64,000 bases of DNA, taken from Rhodamnia argentea (lineage: Eukaryota > Streptophyta > Magnoliopsida > Myrtales > Myrtaceae). A program made the position numbers and the translations under genes. The DNA is taken from contig NC_063156.1 of NCBI RefSeq assembly GCF_020921035.1, positions 25,840,283 through 25,904,282 of the forward strand. Reading direction: 5' to 3'. The number at the start of each line of letters is the position of its first letter. Within the stretch, counting starts at the first letter, position 1. The notes beneath the pieces were generated by a model. It was not told the DNA's origin. It saw nothing but the letters and a program-made list of their open reading frames with translations, and did not search any database. Below are positions 35,825 through 49,214 of the stretch, piece after piece.

Positions 35825-38800
35825 CTACAGTCTGACATATAAGCGTTTCATATGGAGGAAACCAGCAACACAACCCCAAAACAGCATCTCAAGCATTACA
35901 AACACCAAAGTACCCCACTTCTTTGAATGAAATGCAGCCTGCAGTAATCTCTCAGTGGAATCAACCTGCAATATATATACGGCTTCAAGTTATTCTTCAC
36001 TAAGGAACGTTCCCACACAATCAACTGTAATATTTCAGCATCCAATATACGCAAGATGAGATTTAGTTAAATGATAAACTCCAGCTATCTTGTTTGACAG
36101 ACTATTGTTGCTCAAGCGTTCAGCTATCTAACTCTTTACGCAGACGGACAATGTCACTTCCCATATAACTTCTCATAACTTGAGCTAGTCACGGGGAATA
36201 GTAATGTATAAATGGAAGCCTTCCTTTTTCTCTTTCAGTTTTGGCTTGAGGCACTAATTCCAGACTAAGTTCTTCGTCTGTGCTAATCTTGAAATTCCAT
36301 AAACTATTAACAATCCACTCCCAATTTCTTCTGTGAATGGAAATATGGACGGGAACAGCAAAATCGTGAGAGCAGATAAACAAGAAAACCTACCAAGTTG
36401 TTTTCAGGGGAGCGCCAATAGAAACCTTGCATGGCTGCAGGGAAAAGCTCACAAGCTCCCAAAGCATAAATGATGAGAGCATTCATTCCCATCCACTGAA
36501 GAAAGACCGTCGGCATTCTCCAGTGCTTCACATCAACCTGCACCAAGTATTTAACGACCAACTCGTGAGAAAGAATTCTTCAACCTTAGAACTCATGCTA
36601 TTATGTGTACACAAGAGAAGACATCAGTTTACCCAATCGGAGGTGGCGAATGACTATTACATTTAGCTCATGTTTTATTTTTTCTTAATAGGATACTCCT
36701 ACTTCAAGATCTATTCATGCATTGAAAAACATTTTCATGGTGTAAACATTAAACACTATGCCTCTGCCCTTTTGTGCAAATTTTTCCACCATTCATGCAG
36801 GACAATAGAACAGAAGGAGAGGGAGATAGCCCCGTGTCTGGAAAGAGAGGGAGAGAGGAAGAAGTGGGATGAAGTCAGCCACTTGAACATTAGGGACCAA
36901 TGAAGAATCCATATAAAGATTAGCTTACCAGGTAAAACACCAATGTTAACAGCAAGCCAGATACTCCAGCTGTGATGCACATATAGCTAACTGTATATAG
37001 CGGTTTACAAAGAGGAATACCTGTTATAGCAAAAAGCCACAGCTTAGACGAAGTGAGGATTTTATCACATAAACCGAGTTAAAAAATATACCTAGGAGCT
37101 CCAAAACATATCCTGACATCAGTAGCGGTAAGGAAAACATGGACCAGAAAAGTATCCTCTGCCCACGGCTCTGTAGCAAAGAGACAATATGATAGTCACC
37201 ACTTAACCAAAACATCTACTTGCTAAACAACTTCCAAAACCAAAAGAGGGAGGGGGGAACGGAAGGATATGTTACAGTATAACAAATAGAAAGAAACATC
37301 ATACCTTGACATGAACAAGAATGTGTCCATACTGCAAACCCACGAAACATGTAACAGCAGCCATCAAAGAGCTGGAGATCCACTTATTAGGACCACGTGG
37401 CTATTGAATGTATAAGAAACTAAATCTTAATTATCCCAACATGAGTTTGTAGATCAACCTTAAAACACCCTCTGGGTCAAATGGAGCAAGGCACCAACCA
37501 GGTGAATTTGGTGGTAGGGGCCCATAGTCGGGAGAATTGACACTACATTCCTGTTGACAACAAGAGACATTGCATATAAGAAAATGTCCAGGAAGGTAAT
37601 TAGGAAGCACTAGGCAAGAGATATGACAATTTGTCAGAGCTAGCTAAAACCTTCGATCTTCTGTAGACAGGATGCTGGTAAAGATGACTCTCTCCAAGAA
37701 GATATCGATCGACAAAACCCACAGAATTGCATGGAGGTTCGAGACTGCCCCTAGTTTTGCAGTAAACCTGTCAATATTAAATGAGGATATAATATTACAA
37801 TGCAATAATTTGACATGAAACTATAACCAGGCACATACTCCAATCAAAGATCTCGACATAATCACGTAAAAACAGAAACTGCATTTTGATTTAGTTAATA
37901 TCTCATCGGTAGTTCTAATTAATCCACCGATCTGAAACGCATATAATCATCAAGCAAACTTCACTTCATAGGGAGAACTACTTTCTGAGCTGAATTAGGC
38001 CACATACCGCAATACATAACTTCGTCCAACAATCACCCACCCTTTTGTTCAAAAGTGATAAACTAGGCACAAAGGCCCAGAATTACATGATCACTTAGCC
38101 TGACACTATGCTTTTACTTGTGCTTTTAGTGCATAAACCAACAACCTAGAATACGAAAAAGGAGCGTCAACCAAAAAAAAAAAGAATAAGAAAAAGGAGC
38201 AGGAAATGCAGGCAAAAAACTTACTTTTTAGGCGCATTTCATCTGAAATTATTAGCAGAATCATGGTCAATTCGGATAAATACTGCTTCCTCACTGGAGC
38301 ATTATGAAGAAGCCAGGACACAGTGAATGGTTGGCAAACTTGAGAAACATATAAATGTCCACACTCCCATTCATTATTATCAATAGAAGATTAAGACACT
38401 GCATATGATTTAGTTCCCCCAGACATACTCCATATTAAATTCATTGTCGACTAATTTACCAACATATAACCTAAGAGAAGAGATGTGGCTGCGCAAAACA
38501 TGTCGAGGCAAGTACTTCCGCTATCCAATTCCGAAACCAACACATGATGCATAAGGAATAGGCTAAAAATCAGGTAAGAGACAGAATAGCAAACAGATGA
38601 ACAAACTTCAGTCAGGAAATACCAACAATTATAGTCACAATAACTCACATTTTGCAGGGATTGATTGCTAGAGAAGCTCATTCTGACGGCTTGATACTCC
38701 CAATCTGGAACGTAAAGCCCATAAACCATGCACAAGTAAAGTGCACATAACAAAATAGCCATTATCCTGCACAACATATCAAGAGCTCATATGGTAACAG

Positions 38801-41800
38801 CAGGGACAAATTCCAATCAGTATACTCAAAGCTCTTGAATTTGTTCCCTGTTTCTTTTTTATTCCGGTTCTCATACTTCCCTTACTTTCTTTAACTGAAA
38901 TCTTCATGTTGACCGAGTAGATCGTACAATAAATAAAAAACTGGGTTGTTCTTTGTGTAGCTGAGACTAAATTATTATTAACACACGTGATTGTTCCCAC
39001 AAGGTATAAAACACTTCAAAGGAGTAAGCATGAGCATACTTGAGGGTGGGTGTTTTGGGGGGCCAGAAGGGAGGGAGCCTAGATAAGCATCACACCACCT
39101 ATACCATGAATGTATGCAACACTATCAATATGAAGCACGAGATGCAACCTTCCCATCAAAGAAAATGCTCTAAGGATGTGGCATGCTTACCTGACAAGCT
39201 TGTCATACTTCTTTCATATAATCAATGGAAAAGAAAGACAAAGTCATCCTCTGTGATGATTAATTTGAAGGCTAGGTGATAAAGGCTGCAAGTAGCTACA
39301 TTAATGGTACATTCCATGAGGAGAATCTCTTTCTAGTTGCTCTGGAAAAATTAGGAGATTCTCCAATTGGAGAAGTTATTGAGTTTATTAGCGGATGAGA
39401 TAGAAGGCCCAATTCATCGGGTTAAGAATCCCATTCCACTTGTGCATCTAAAATATATGCTGGAGTGGAATATTCCCGGGAGTTAGTCTCCACCTGGATC
39501 CAAAAACCAATTTTCATAGAAGATAAAAGCTCTATGACATATGAAGAGAGATTGTCTCCTATATCTAGAGAAGGTGCATCATAAAACCCAGAGATGCCCA
39601 AATTCACTGACTATATGTATTGCACTTCCCACTCCCCTAAATTAAGTAAAAACTAGAGATTCATATTCCAAGCTCCCTATTTTGCTCCAATCCACCCTTC
39701 TTCTTTAGGTATCCAGTATGACATTTTCTCAAACTCTGGATAGTGAATAGATTTCTAAAGCTGTAGACGTTTCTTAATGAAAGAACCTCTCATCCTGATT
39801 ACAGTCTGACAAGTGTAGTTTGAAAAATCTAAAAACCACAAATTTCTATGCTTTGGTGAAATCTTGCATAAACACAGAATATGGACAGTTTCAATATTCC
39901 CCCACTCCCCTTTTCCATTTTTCTTCAGAGGAACAAGCAGCAACTGAAGGGAAACAATGGTAGGCACAGCTATAGTAAAGGTCCAAAAGACTGAACTAAC
40001 CACTGAATATAGTATTTCCTCACAAAGGCCAGTGTCGAGTCGACGGAGATGTTTCTAACAAGCCAAATCTCTGAGATCGAAGCCAAGAAGTATCCAATTG
40101 ATATCCTCTGCAGATGCAAAAATCATGGTGGAGAAATCATTCAGCTCAAAGAATGATTCAAAAAGCCAAATTGCTACAGATATACATCAGATGCTACAAC
40201 CACCGATTTCAGGTTAAAATCCTAAAAATTGAATCAGAAACTCTAGCAGGCAGGACATAAAAGTATTACTTGAGCCAACCATTCAATGTTGCTGCCACTG
40301 CGGATAAAACAAACGAAAATCAGTCATTGGTGAGGGGTAACATGCTAACGTGTTCAAAAGATATGATTGAAGTGGGAACTGGAATTAAATTAGAGTGAGG
40401 CTGCAATAAATGTTCTTAAGGTGACACATTCAATGTGTTCGCTGCAGTGATGAAAGAACTCCCTATCATCTTTAACTAACATGATATTACACTTTAACTT
40501 TGAACTTTAACACCCGTCACAGAAAACAAAATTCAACCAGAGAAGATCAAGGCATGCAACAACTGAACATAAACCAGAAATGCTACCTGTAACACCCCTA
40601 GCCAACGAATCTTGCCCACATCAACTCCATATGTCAACTGATTGCGCCCATGGAAGTAGCCGCCTAGTATGCCAGAAACATCAAGCAGTCCTGAGTTACC
40701 ACAGCAAGCATAATGTGCAAAAGCAGTACAAAAAATGGCACGTGACTGGGGAATTTTTACCTTGCAGTAACAAACCCAAAAGAAAGAGCTTAACAGTTCT
40801 TGTTACGACTTTCCTTGTGGCCAGTGATTTGCTAGATATTTTCTGCAGAGAGGTACAATATAACTAGAAGTGATTAGTAAATTTTTTAGGAGAAGGAAGT
40901 AGCCCCCAACATAAGTCTTATGGCGCATGCCAACTTGTAGAATCTGAGAATTGGGAGTTTGCTATGGGTTGGCCTCCAAAATTTAAGGGTCCAACTCAAG
41001 AAGCAATTGATTTCTTTTTGCAGAGACAATCTGTAGAACTCTTTCCCCATTTCAATATGCATTCTAGACTACATTATATCCTCATAAATTGTCCTTGTGA
41101 GTCTGAACTTTACGCTTCATGTTGTCAATTACTTATAAGATGATCACATATCAATGTTATTAGTGTCCCAAAATAGATCGCATCAATACATTATATACTT
41201 AGTCTATGTTGGTTTGCCCAACTAAGAGAGCCTTTCGACTTTTATGACGTTATTTCAAATAGTTGAAAGGCATTTCGATTTGCTTCATATACATCATCCA
41301 GCAAAACTGATGTGCATTTCATATTCGAAAAGCATCCATACCTTAAAAACTAGACCAACGGAGACGCCCACTCCAAAGAGGAAGAATGGCATCACGAAAT
41401 CTGCAAGTGTTACACCAAACCAAGGTGAGTGATTGATAGCTGGGAAAGCCCCTCCAGCATCATCAACTAATATCATCAACTGCAAGATACAGAAACATAA
41501 AGGAAGATTAAGATTAGTAAACAAAATGTATGAGCGACCTTGCCAACCTAAAACTGCAAACGCCAATACAGCAGTGACGTGATCAGATACTCGCGTCAAG
41601 CTAAAACGCAAGATCAGAGCAAAAGATACTGTGAGCTCGATGGCTGGAGGACCAGCACTTTCATGAAATGAATTCAACTCAAGCCACTACCTGGATCGAT
41701 CTTTATCTATAAATTGCACCAATCAATTCGCTCACACGATTATAAGCACATGCATTCTATCCGCTAAAGGAAATGGAAATAACTTCCCAAAATACTCAGT

Positions 41801-42228
41801 CTGGTGATGCAACAGCTGTGTGGTGCTTCTAGATAACAGAATGGCAAAGGCTATAAATTGCTAATTCAGCTGAAGCATGACTGAAAGGTGAAAACCGCTC
41901 AAGCATAACCTGACTGAGCACTTCAAACACTACAATCAGCAAAATGGGAAGAGGCCGCGTTCTGCATAAACAAGATGGAAAGGTTACAGAAGCGTACGGC
42001 GACGGTGAGGCCGCGGAAGACGTCGAGAGAAGCGAGCCGCTGATCGGAAGACACGGATCGAGTGTCACGCCCGTCGCCGGGCGACGTCGATGGCGTGATC
42101 TCCGGCTCGGCTTCATCGCGAGGCTCTCGCTGCGGAGGGGAAGGCGAGGAGGGATGGTGGAGAAGAGGCGTTCGCTGTTGGTGCTCGGAGTCTGCTGCTC
42201 CTTCCGCGACGTCGATCAGAGTTGACAT
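35825..42228 (-). CDS. Heparan-alpha-glucosaminide N-acetyltransferase-like membrane protein
   Basis: There are 13 exons in coding order: 42228-41998, 41479-41342, 40842-40761, 40663-40587, 40107-40001, 38766-38649, 37767-37651, 37550-37459, 37371-37305, 37170-37092, 37020-36929, 36537-36394, 35965-35825. All junctions keep frame and give 494 residues. In animals the family moves acetyl groups from cytosolic acetyl-CoA to lysosomal sugars; the plant substrate is unknown. Residues 1-65 are polar and Pro/Ser-rich. Next come RLASLDVFRGLTVALMILVD, with the conserved DVFRG, and NHSPWFGVTLADFVMPFFLF, containing the HxPW..D block. Many hydrophobic segments follow (about ten membrane spans expected), including QWMGMNALIIYALGA near the end. 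The product ends GFLHMKRLYVRL. The CT-rich stretch just upstream of the ATG (42229-42260) is probably 5' UTR. Confidence 0.93.
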
Positions 42229-42659
42229 CTCTCTCTTTCTCTCTCTCTCTCCCCCTCCCTCCCTCCGCTTCTCGCGCGCTAATTTGGTCTTTGGTCTGAA
42301 CTGTGTCCAAAGAACTCTAATTTTTTCTTTTCTAACAAAGAACTGTAATCTGACCAAAAAGAACAATGTATCGAAAAATCTAATTATTTCGCAAAAATTA
42401 CATAATTTAAAAAATATTTTTTTGTGAAAATAATGACTTGTATTGCTAATAACTAAGTAATAAAAAATAAAAAAACTATAATAATTATTTTTTAAAAAAA
42501 AAATTATATTATTAATTTTTCGAGCAACAAATCTTATGCTTTATTGCCATTGACTTCACATCAACCTGCTCCGGCTTCGAACAATTGGCATTGTAAGGAG
42601 CTTGAAATTCAAGTGCTTGATGTCATGTCGCAACATCACAAATTTTAACCGATTGTTTG
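42229..42659. other. Promoter side of the acyltransferase gene
   Basis: A TC tract lies at 42229-42251, then AT-rich sequence. I see no gene and no clear TATA box. The stretch 42300-42530 has the AT-rich, inverted look of a decayed MITE. Confidence 0.4.
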
Positions 42660-43338
42660 ATTCATATTTAATTGAGAAAAATATAAAAAAAATTAAATTT
42701 AGTGTGTGTATATATATATCAATTTACTTTTAAACTTTTTAAATGAATCAATTTAGTTTAAAATTTTTCATATTTGTACTAATTTAGGCTAAAAATTACT
42801 GATGTTGACGTCGTCCATCCTCTTGGCACGGTTTGCATAGACATGAACATTTTTATCTAATTTTTACATATCTTTTCGAATTTTTATTTTTTTTTCTTTC
42901 CTTTTTTTTTTTTTTTTTCCTTATTTCCACTCACCAACCTCCGTGATGGCTGGCAAACGACGCCATTAGCCAACGAGGGCGAGGACGAGGGCTAGAAAAG
43001 ACCGCCCCATGCTAGATCCGGCTAACTAGCCTCTAGCAATGGCGTCTCCGCCCTTGCCCCCGCCAGCGGCTAGTGACCTTCACCGGCCATCACAGAGGTT
43101 GGCAATTGGCGGCGGTAAATAAGAAAAAAAAAAAGAGAAAGGAGAGAATAAAAATTTGATAAAAATATTCACGTCGGCATCAATCACGCCGCGTAAGACG
43201 ATCGGTACTCCGCGTCAATAGTTTTAGACCTAAATTGGCCGAATAGGCTCAATTAGTATCAATATGAAAGATTTATGACTAAATTAATCTAATTAAAAAA
43301 TTTAAAACTAAATCGATACCAATGCAATAATAAATTTA

Positions 43339-43655
43339 TGTTGTAAAAGTAAACGGCGATCTTTGGAATCAACTCATAAACATAACACTAACTTGAAATA
43401 TGAGAGAAGAGATAAGAGAGAAGTAGGGAGCAAATGTTAACTCTTTTTCATTACTCAACAAGTTTACAAAAACCTCTATTTATAGGCTAGAGGGTATATT
43501 ACATTGGGAGAGGAAAAACCGCTCATGGGATGTGAAAGGTGCAACATCAATCCATATCAATGTACATCAATATACATCAATGTATTTGTAACATACATTG
43601 GAAGAGGTAATGGTGAAAGGTGAAGCATCCGCATATAATTAATATGTTTATAACA
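43339..43655 (-). repeat. 3' LTR of the copia element
   Basis: This LTR is 317 bp. It differs from the other LTR at six positions and has no length change, about 98.1% identity by hand alignment. Confidence 0.95.
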
Positions 43656-43666
43656 CTCCCCCTTGG
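43656..43666 (-). other. Polypurine tract of the copia element
   Basis: Directly inside the 3' LTR the minus strand reads CCAAGGGGGAG, the position and composition expected for the plus-strand primer. Confidence 0.75.
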
Positions 43667-43947
43667 ATGTTCACCATTTTTATTATACACTGTTTAAACT
43701 GCCTCATTAAAAACCTTGCCAAGAAAACCCAAAGGGACAAAAACTCGGCGAAGGGAAAAAGAGTACAAGTGTGTATAATACTCCCCTCATTGTAATAGTC
43801 ATTGCACGTAGGCTGCCTCATTCAAAACCTTTGGCAAGTAAAAACTCTATGGGAAAAAAAACTTACAAAGGGAAAAAGAGTACGACCTTAAACCTTCTGG
43901 GTTCCATCCTTCGAGGATGGTTAATTCGCTTCCCTTGATTGAAGTAG

Positions 43948-44792
43948 TCACCTAAGTCGACGCATTCCTATTCCATATAAAAGTTTTTCAAATGTGGAAG
44001 TAAGTAGGGATTTAGTGAACAAATCTGCAAGATTGTCACTAGAGCGAATTTGATGAATATCTATTTCACCTTTTTCTTGAAGCTCATGTGGATAAAATAA
44101 CTTAGGTGAAATATGTTTAGTTCTATCACTTTTGACAAATCCATCACGCACTTGTGCAATACAAGCCGCATTATCCTCAAAAAGTATAGTGGGGGCATCA
44201 TGAACCGAGGATAAGTCACATGAATATTGAATGTGGTGTATCAAAGTTCTTAACCAAACACATTCTTTGGCAATTTCAAATAATGCAATAATCTCTGAAT
44301 GATTTGAGGAAGTAGCAACTACACTTTGTTTTACCGACTTCCATGAAATTGCCGTACCTCCACAAAGAAACACATAACCAGTCTGTGACTTGGCATTATG
44401 AGGATCAGACATATATCCAAATCCGAATATCCCACCAATGTTAAATCTTTGTTTTTTTGGTAAAATAAACCAAGATCAATAGTTCCTTGAAGGTAACGTA
44501 GGATATGTTTAACGTCATTCCAATGTCTTCTGGTTGGATTAGCACTGTGTCTAGCTAGGACATTTATTGCAAATGCAATATCAGGTCTGGTGCAATTTGC
44601 AAGATATAAAAGTGCTCCTATAGCGCTAAGGTAAGGAACTTCGGATCCTAATCTATCCTCGCTTTCCTCTTTTGGTATAAACGGGTCTTTATCCACTTCA
44701 AGTGAACGTACCACCATTGGTGTCTTGAGAGGATGAGATCTATCCATGTAAAATGTCTCCAATATCTTCTTTGTATAATTAGACTGGTGCAA
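43948..44792 (-). pseudogene. copia RNase H region
   Basis: Two overlapping frames (44792-44331 and 44412-43948) with a shift between them encode the end of the reverse transcriptase connection (PYLSAIGALLYLANCTRPD) and RNase H (SQTGYVFLCGGTAISWKS, then LFEDNAACI). This order and text are standard for copia Pol. Confidence 0.85.
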
Positions 44793-44798
44793 TAAAAT

Positions 44799-45533
44799 TC
44801 ATTCTGGGAGGTGCTCGATCTCGAGGCCAAGACAATACTTGGTTTGACCCAAGTCTTTCATTTCAAATTCCTTCTTTAGGCAAGAACGAGCTTCTTCGAG
44901 CTCTTTTGGGGTTCCAATTATATTCAGGTCATCCACATAAACGGATATGATGGCAAAGCCATTTGATGACCTTTTTATGAACACACACGGATATATTACA
45001 TTATTTACATATCCCCGCTTCATGAGGTAATCACTTAGCCGATTGTACCACATACGACTTGATTGTTTAAGACCATATAATGATCTTTGCAATTCGATAT
45101 CGTACATGTTGCGATTTTCATTCTTTCCCATTTGAGGAATTGAAAATCCTTCAGGGACTTTCATATATATATCGGTGTCAAGTAACCCATATAAATATGC
45201 AGTCACAACATCCATTAAGTGCATGTCTAGATTCATACTTACCGCCATGTTGATCAAATAACGGAACGTAATATTATCCATTAATGGAGAATAAGTGACA
45301 TCAAAGTCTATACTTGGTCTCTGCGAAAACCCTTGGGCAACTAGTCTCGCTTTACATCTTACCACCTCATTATTTTCATTGTATTTTCTTACAAACACCC
45401 ATTTATATCCAACAGGGATAACATCTTTGGGTGTTCGGACAACAGGTCCAAAAACACAACGTTTATTAGCGAGTCTAGTTCGCCTTAATTGCCTCATTCC
45501 ATGTATTCCAATCTGAACGCTTCTGGCATTCAA
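44799..45533 (-). pseudogene. copia reverse transcriptase region
   Basis: A 244-codon open stretch contains the RT hallmarks VGYKWVFVRKYNEN, KARLVAQGFSQ, RSLYGLKQS and the catalytic box YVDDLNIIG, then LGLEIEHLPE. Its frame is cut from integrase upstream (about 45540-46050) and from the downstream part. Confidence 0.88.
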
Positions 45534-46051
45534 GAATGGATTTTGGTTCTGGATCCGGATTATCTTTTGAGACAGTTAGCACTACTCAAGCGGCAAAGCG
45601 ATCATCGACGACAGTTGTAATTCTATCATATCTCACTCCCGTGTTCATATAATTTACTGCAACCTCTATATTAATATCAACAAAATCCTCATCGTTTCCC
45701 AAATCAATAGGATTTGGCCGTTCCGTATTCCCGGAATTGTTATTTGGGGCATTGCACTAATTTCACCGGATTGCTTTCCTCTGCAGGAGGCGCATTAGGT
45801 GACTGAATGTTTTTTCTTTTCCACGGATTTATGTCTTTAGCCCCTGTGGGTCGTCCACGCTTCCGGCGTTGATTAGGCTCATCAAACATTTTTGGTCCCA
45901 AGGGATCTCCACTCTAGGTGGTGCTTTCGCGGAATATGGAACTTAGTCACCCCTTTATGATCGGAATGCATCGCGGTTTACTTGCTAAATGTTGCAAGTT
46001 AATAATCTTCGAACTTCAAGTTCATCATGCTTGTACGTGGATCAAGATAAT

Positions 46052-47459
46052 TCAATTGATCTTCCTTCCGGAAATTTCACGGCATTCTTTAAGCTTCGGG
46101 CTTTCTCCTCCTAATGCCGGGAAATGTGCCTCATCAAATATACAATCAGCGAACCGGGCAGTAAACAAGTCGCCCGTCTGGAGCTCCAAGTATTTTATAA
46201 TAGATGGAGATTCATATCCCACATAAATACCAAGTCGACGTTGAGGCCCCATTTTGGAACGCTGTGGAGGTGGTATAGGAACATATACGGCACAACCAAA
46301 TATTCGCAGATGGGAAATATCAGGTTCACATCCACGTACAAGTTGAATCGGGGAGTATTCATGATATGCATGGGTCGAATTCTAATCAATGATGCAGCTG
46401 CAATATCGCATGTCCCCATAAACTAAAGGGTAATTTAGCTCTCAACAGCAACGGTCTAGCAATCATTCTCAGGCGTTTGATTAAAGATTCCGCTAAGCCG
46501 TTTTGTGTATGAGTATGTGGCACAGGATGCTCCACGTCTATCCCAATAGCCATGCAATAGTCATCAAAGGCTTTAGACGTAAATTCACCAACATTATCTA
46601 ACCGAATCTTCTGGATCGGGTAATCGGGGAATTGTACACGTAATTTAATTAGCTGAATGAGTAATTTTGCGAAAGCCATATTACGTGTTGACAATAGGTC
46701 AACGTATGTCCATCGCGTTGAAGCATCAATCGGGACCATGAAGTATCTAAAAGGTCCACATGCAGGGTGGATAGGCCCACAGATATCTGCTTGAATTCTA
46801 TGTAAAAATATAGGAGATTCCACCCTTACTTTAGTAAGAGACGGCCGTACAATTAATTTACCCTCAGCGCACGCATCGCATACATAATCGGTGGGTGAAG
46901 GGAGCCCACGATTTGTTAATGAATGTCCAATTAAATGTATTAATATTCGGCGCATCATATTCGACCTTGGGTGACCCAAACGGTCATGCCATGATTGAAA
47001 ACCTTCTGGGTTTGTGAACTTCAGGTTCATCGCAACATGTTTATTACTCACATTTATGTAAATATAATATAACCTGGAGGAGAATGATGGTAACTTTTCC
47101 ATAGTTTGTTTTCTGTATCCACTCATCTGAGTTAGATACAAGTATTCTTTACCACCTTCGGTCTCGGTTTCAACGTGAAACCCATTGGAACGAATATCTT
47201 TAAAGCTAAGTAGGTTCCTTTTAGACCGTGGGCAAAATAAAGCATCATTAATAAAAATTTCTGTGCCCATTGGTAATATTACACGAGCTCTTCCGGAGCC
47301 TGTAATTATATTACTATCGCCTGAAATAGTGGTAATATTCTCTTCGCATTTTTTTAATGCCTCAAAGAACTTCCTCTGCTGGAGGATAGTATGTGTAGTA
47401 CCACTGTCTACAAAACAAAGAATACCATTGTTCTCCTCGAGATAATTGCTCAGCGTCAT
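46052..47459 (-). pseudogene. copia protease-integrase region
   Basis: The main frame 47459-46386 holds the aspartic protease motif FVDSGTTHTI and the pre-integrase motif HDRLGHPRSNMM. The integrase core follows with ADICGPI, RLDNVGEF (Asn where Asp-Asn-GGEF is usual) and HTQNGLAESLI. A second frame, 46252-46052, continues the integrase C-terminus (YVGYESPSIIKYLE). A shift separates them. Confidence 0.88.
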
Positions 47460-47566
47460 TGATGACTAACATAAAAGAATAAGAAATGAAATTATAATAT
47501 TAAACGTGAATATTATTCAAAAACTAAGAAAATACATGTGAATAAACATAAACTTATATATATGGC

Positions 47567-48502
47567 TTAATCTAAATCCAAAAAATGATCAATATCAAAG
47601 GATGTATTGTCAAGAGATGATTCTTTATCTTCCATAAAGGGCTTGATTGCAACATTGGCTTCCCTTTTTCTCTCATTTTGTTCCCTTTGATAGAGGTCAA
47701 CCAGGTGCTTTGGGGTACGACAAGTGCGAGACCAATGGCCTGTAGAACCACATCTATGACAAACATTGGCACCAACCTGGTTAGGTACTTCTGGACATTC
47801 TTTTCTTTGTGGACCACGTTTAGGTCCTTGTGAACCTCTATCTCGGCTCTTATAAGGCTGATTTTTCAAGTTACGCCCTTTGCCCTTCCAATGCCAGTGA
47901 CTCTTGTTTTTATGACGTGCGACATGTGCTTAGCACTGGTACGATCCGATGAGGACGGGAATTATGATTTTGCATCAACAATCGTTGTGCTTTTTCTACA
48001 AGTAGTGCGAAATTAATTCGAATGTTTTGAATAATTCTTTGTCCTATCTTGCTTGAGTACAAGGTTATTGGCATGAAAGGTAGATAATATTTTTTCCAAC
48101 ATTTCAATCTCTCGTGTTCGGTCACGAGTCTTAATTGTGATACAATTCGTGAATAGCGGAATTATATTCGCTACGGACTTAAAGTCCTGAAAGCGTAAAT
48201 TGATCCATTGAAACCTGGCATGAGGAAGGACCACTTCTTGTTAATGATCAAAGCGATCCTTGGGGATTGTCATAGAATTGCAGGGTCCTCCTCGGTTAGA
48301 TACTCGGCCTTTAAATCTTCATGTAAATGGTGGCGAATGAAGATAAGAGCCTTAGCCTTCGGGCCGGGTATAATTAGATTATGGGAGAATAGATCGATCG
48401 AGATCTAATGATGTTAAGTGTATCTTGACATCAAAACCCATGTTAGATAATTACTTCCGTAATATCTAACGTTGCAAACTCTCTCTTGGTAATGTTTGAC
48501 AT
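47567..48502 (-). pseudogene. copia gag region
   Basis: It starts near 48502 (MSNITKREFATLDI). Gag text is spread over three frames by indels and stops, with ARFQWINLRFQDFKSV and EMLEKILSTFHANN recognisable. The last frame, 47869-47567, holds the CCHC zinc knuckle CHRCGSTGHWSRTC, which binds nucleic acid. Confidence 0.85.
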
Positions 48503-48598
48503 ACTTAAAAGAAAATATAGAGATGTTAGATAATGAAGAGGTAAAGATGTGTTACCTCGAGTGATATCCAAGATTCTAATCGATTCGTGCTGATAACG

Positions 48599-48915
48599 TG
48601 TTGTAAAAGTAAACGGCGATCTTTGGAATCAACTCATAAACATAACACCAACTTGAAATATGAGAGAACATATAAGAGAGAAGTAGGAAGCAAATGTTAA
48701 CTCTTTTTCATTACTCAACAAGTTTACAAAAACCTCTATTTATAGGCTAGAGGGTATATTACATTGGGAGAGGAAAAACCGCTCATGGGATGTGAAAGGT
48801 GCAACATCAATCCATATCAATGTACATCAATATACATCAATGTATTTGTAACATACATTGGAAGAGGTAATGGTGAAAGGTGAAGCATCCACATATAATT
48901 AATATATTTATAACA
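48599..48915 (-). repeat. 5' LTR of the copia element
   Basis: This LTR is 317 bp, begins TGTTGTAAAAG and ends TATAACA as read on the plus strand. It is followed by the ATTTA duplication. Confidence 0.95.
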
Positions 48916-49214
48916 ATTTAGGATTTTTCTGTACTTTTTCCCTTTTCATCGAGTGCATGCGCCGGCTCGCTTAATAACTTTTCTTAAAGCCTTATTCAGA
49001 TTCAACGCCTTTGTGCAAATACAGGACTCTTTCGGGGAAATTATTAGCACATTCTCATCTCCATCACAATCACAAGGGAGACAAAAAACAGAAGGAAGGA
49101 AGACACAGTAGTCAGCTAGGTACACCAAACTACCTCAGTTAGCGTCAACTGTCAGCACAGCTAAATCCTACATCTCTAGCCTGAGAATGAATCAACAAAG
49201 CTCATGCCAGTGCT

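Larger units (their letters stand above)
43339..48915 (-). mobile_element. Ty1/copia LTR retrotransposon, decayed coding region
   Basis: The element is 5,577 bp, bounded by TG...CA LTRs of 317 bp each and an ATTTA duplication at 43334-43338 and 48916-48920. Coding order on the minus strand is gag, protease, integrase, reverse transcriptase, RNase H, the copia order. The frames are broken in several places, so this copy cannot move by itself. Next to the 5' LTR the minus strand reads CACGTTATCAGCACGAA, the expected primer-binding position. Next to the 3' LTR is a purine tract. Confidence 0.95.
42660..48942. mobile_element. Foldback element split by the copia insertion
   Basis: The left part is about 42675-43338 and the right end resumes at 48916-48942. 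The core folds back: CCAACCTCCGTGATGGCTGG at about 42937 against CCAACCTCTGTGATGGCCGG read in reverse near 43100. Reading across the copia insertion, the right end restores the family terminus: in reverse it runs GGGAAAAAGTACAGAAAAAT, then CCTAAATTTATTATTG. This matches other members' ends (GGGAAAA..ACCAAAAAA, CCTAAACCTATTG). The left end is less certain. Confidence 0.65.
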
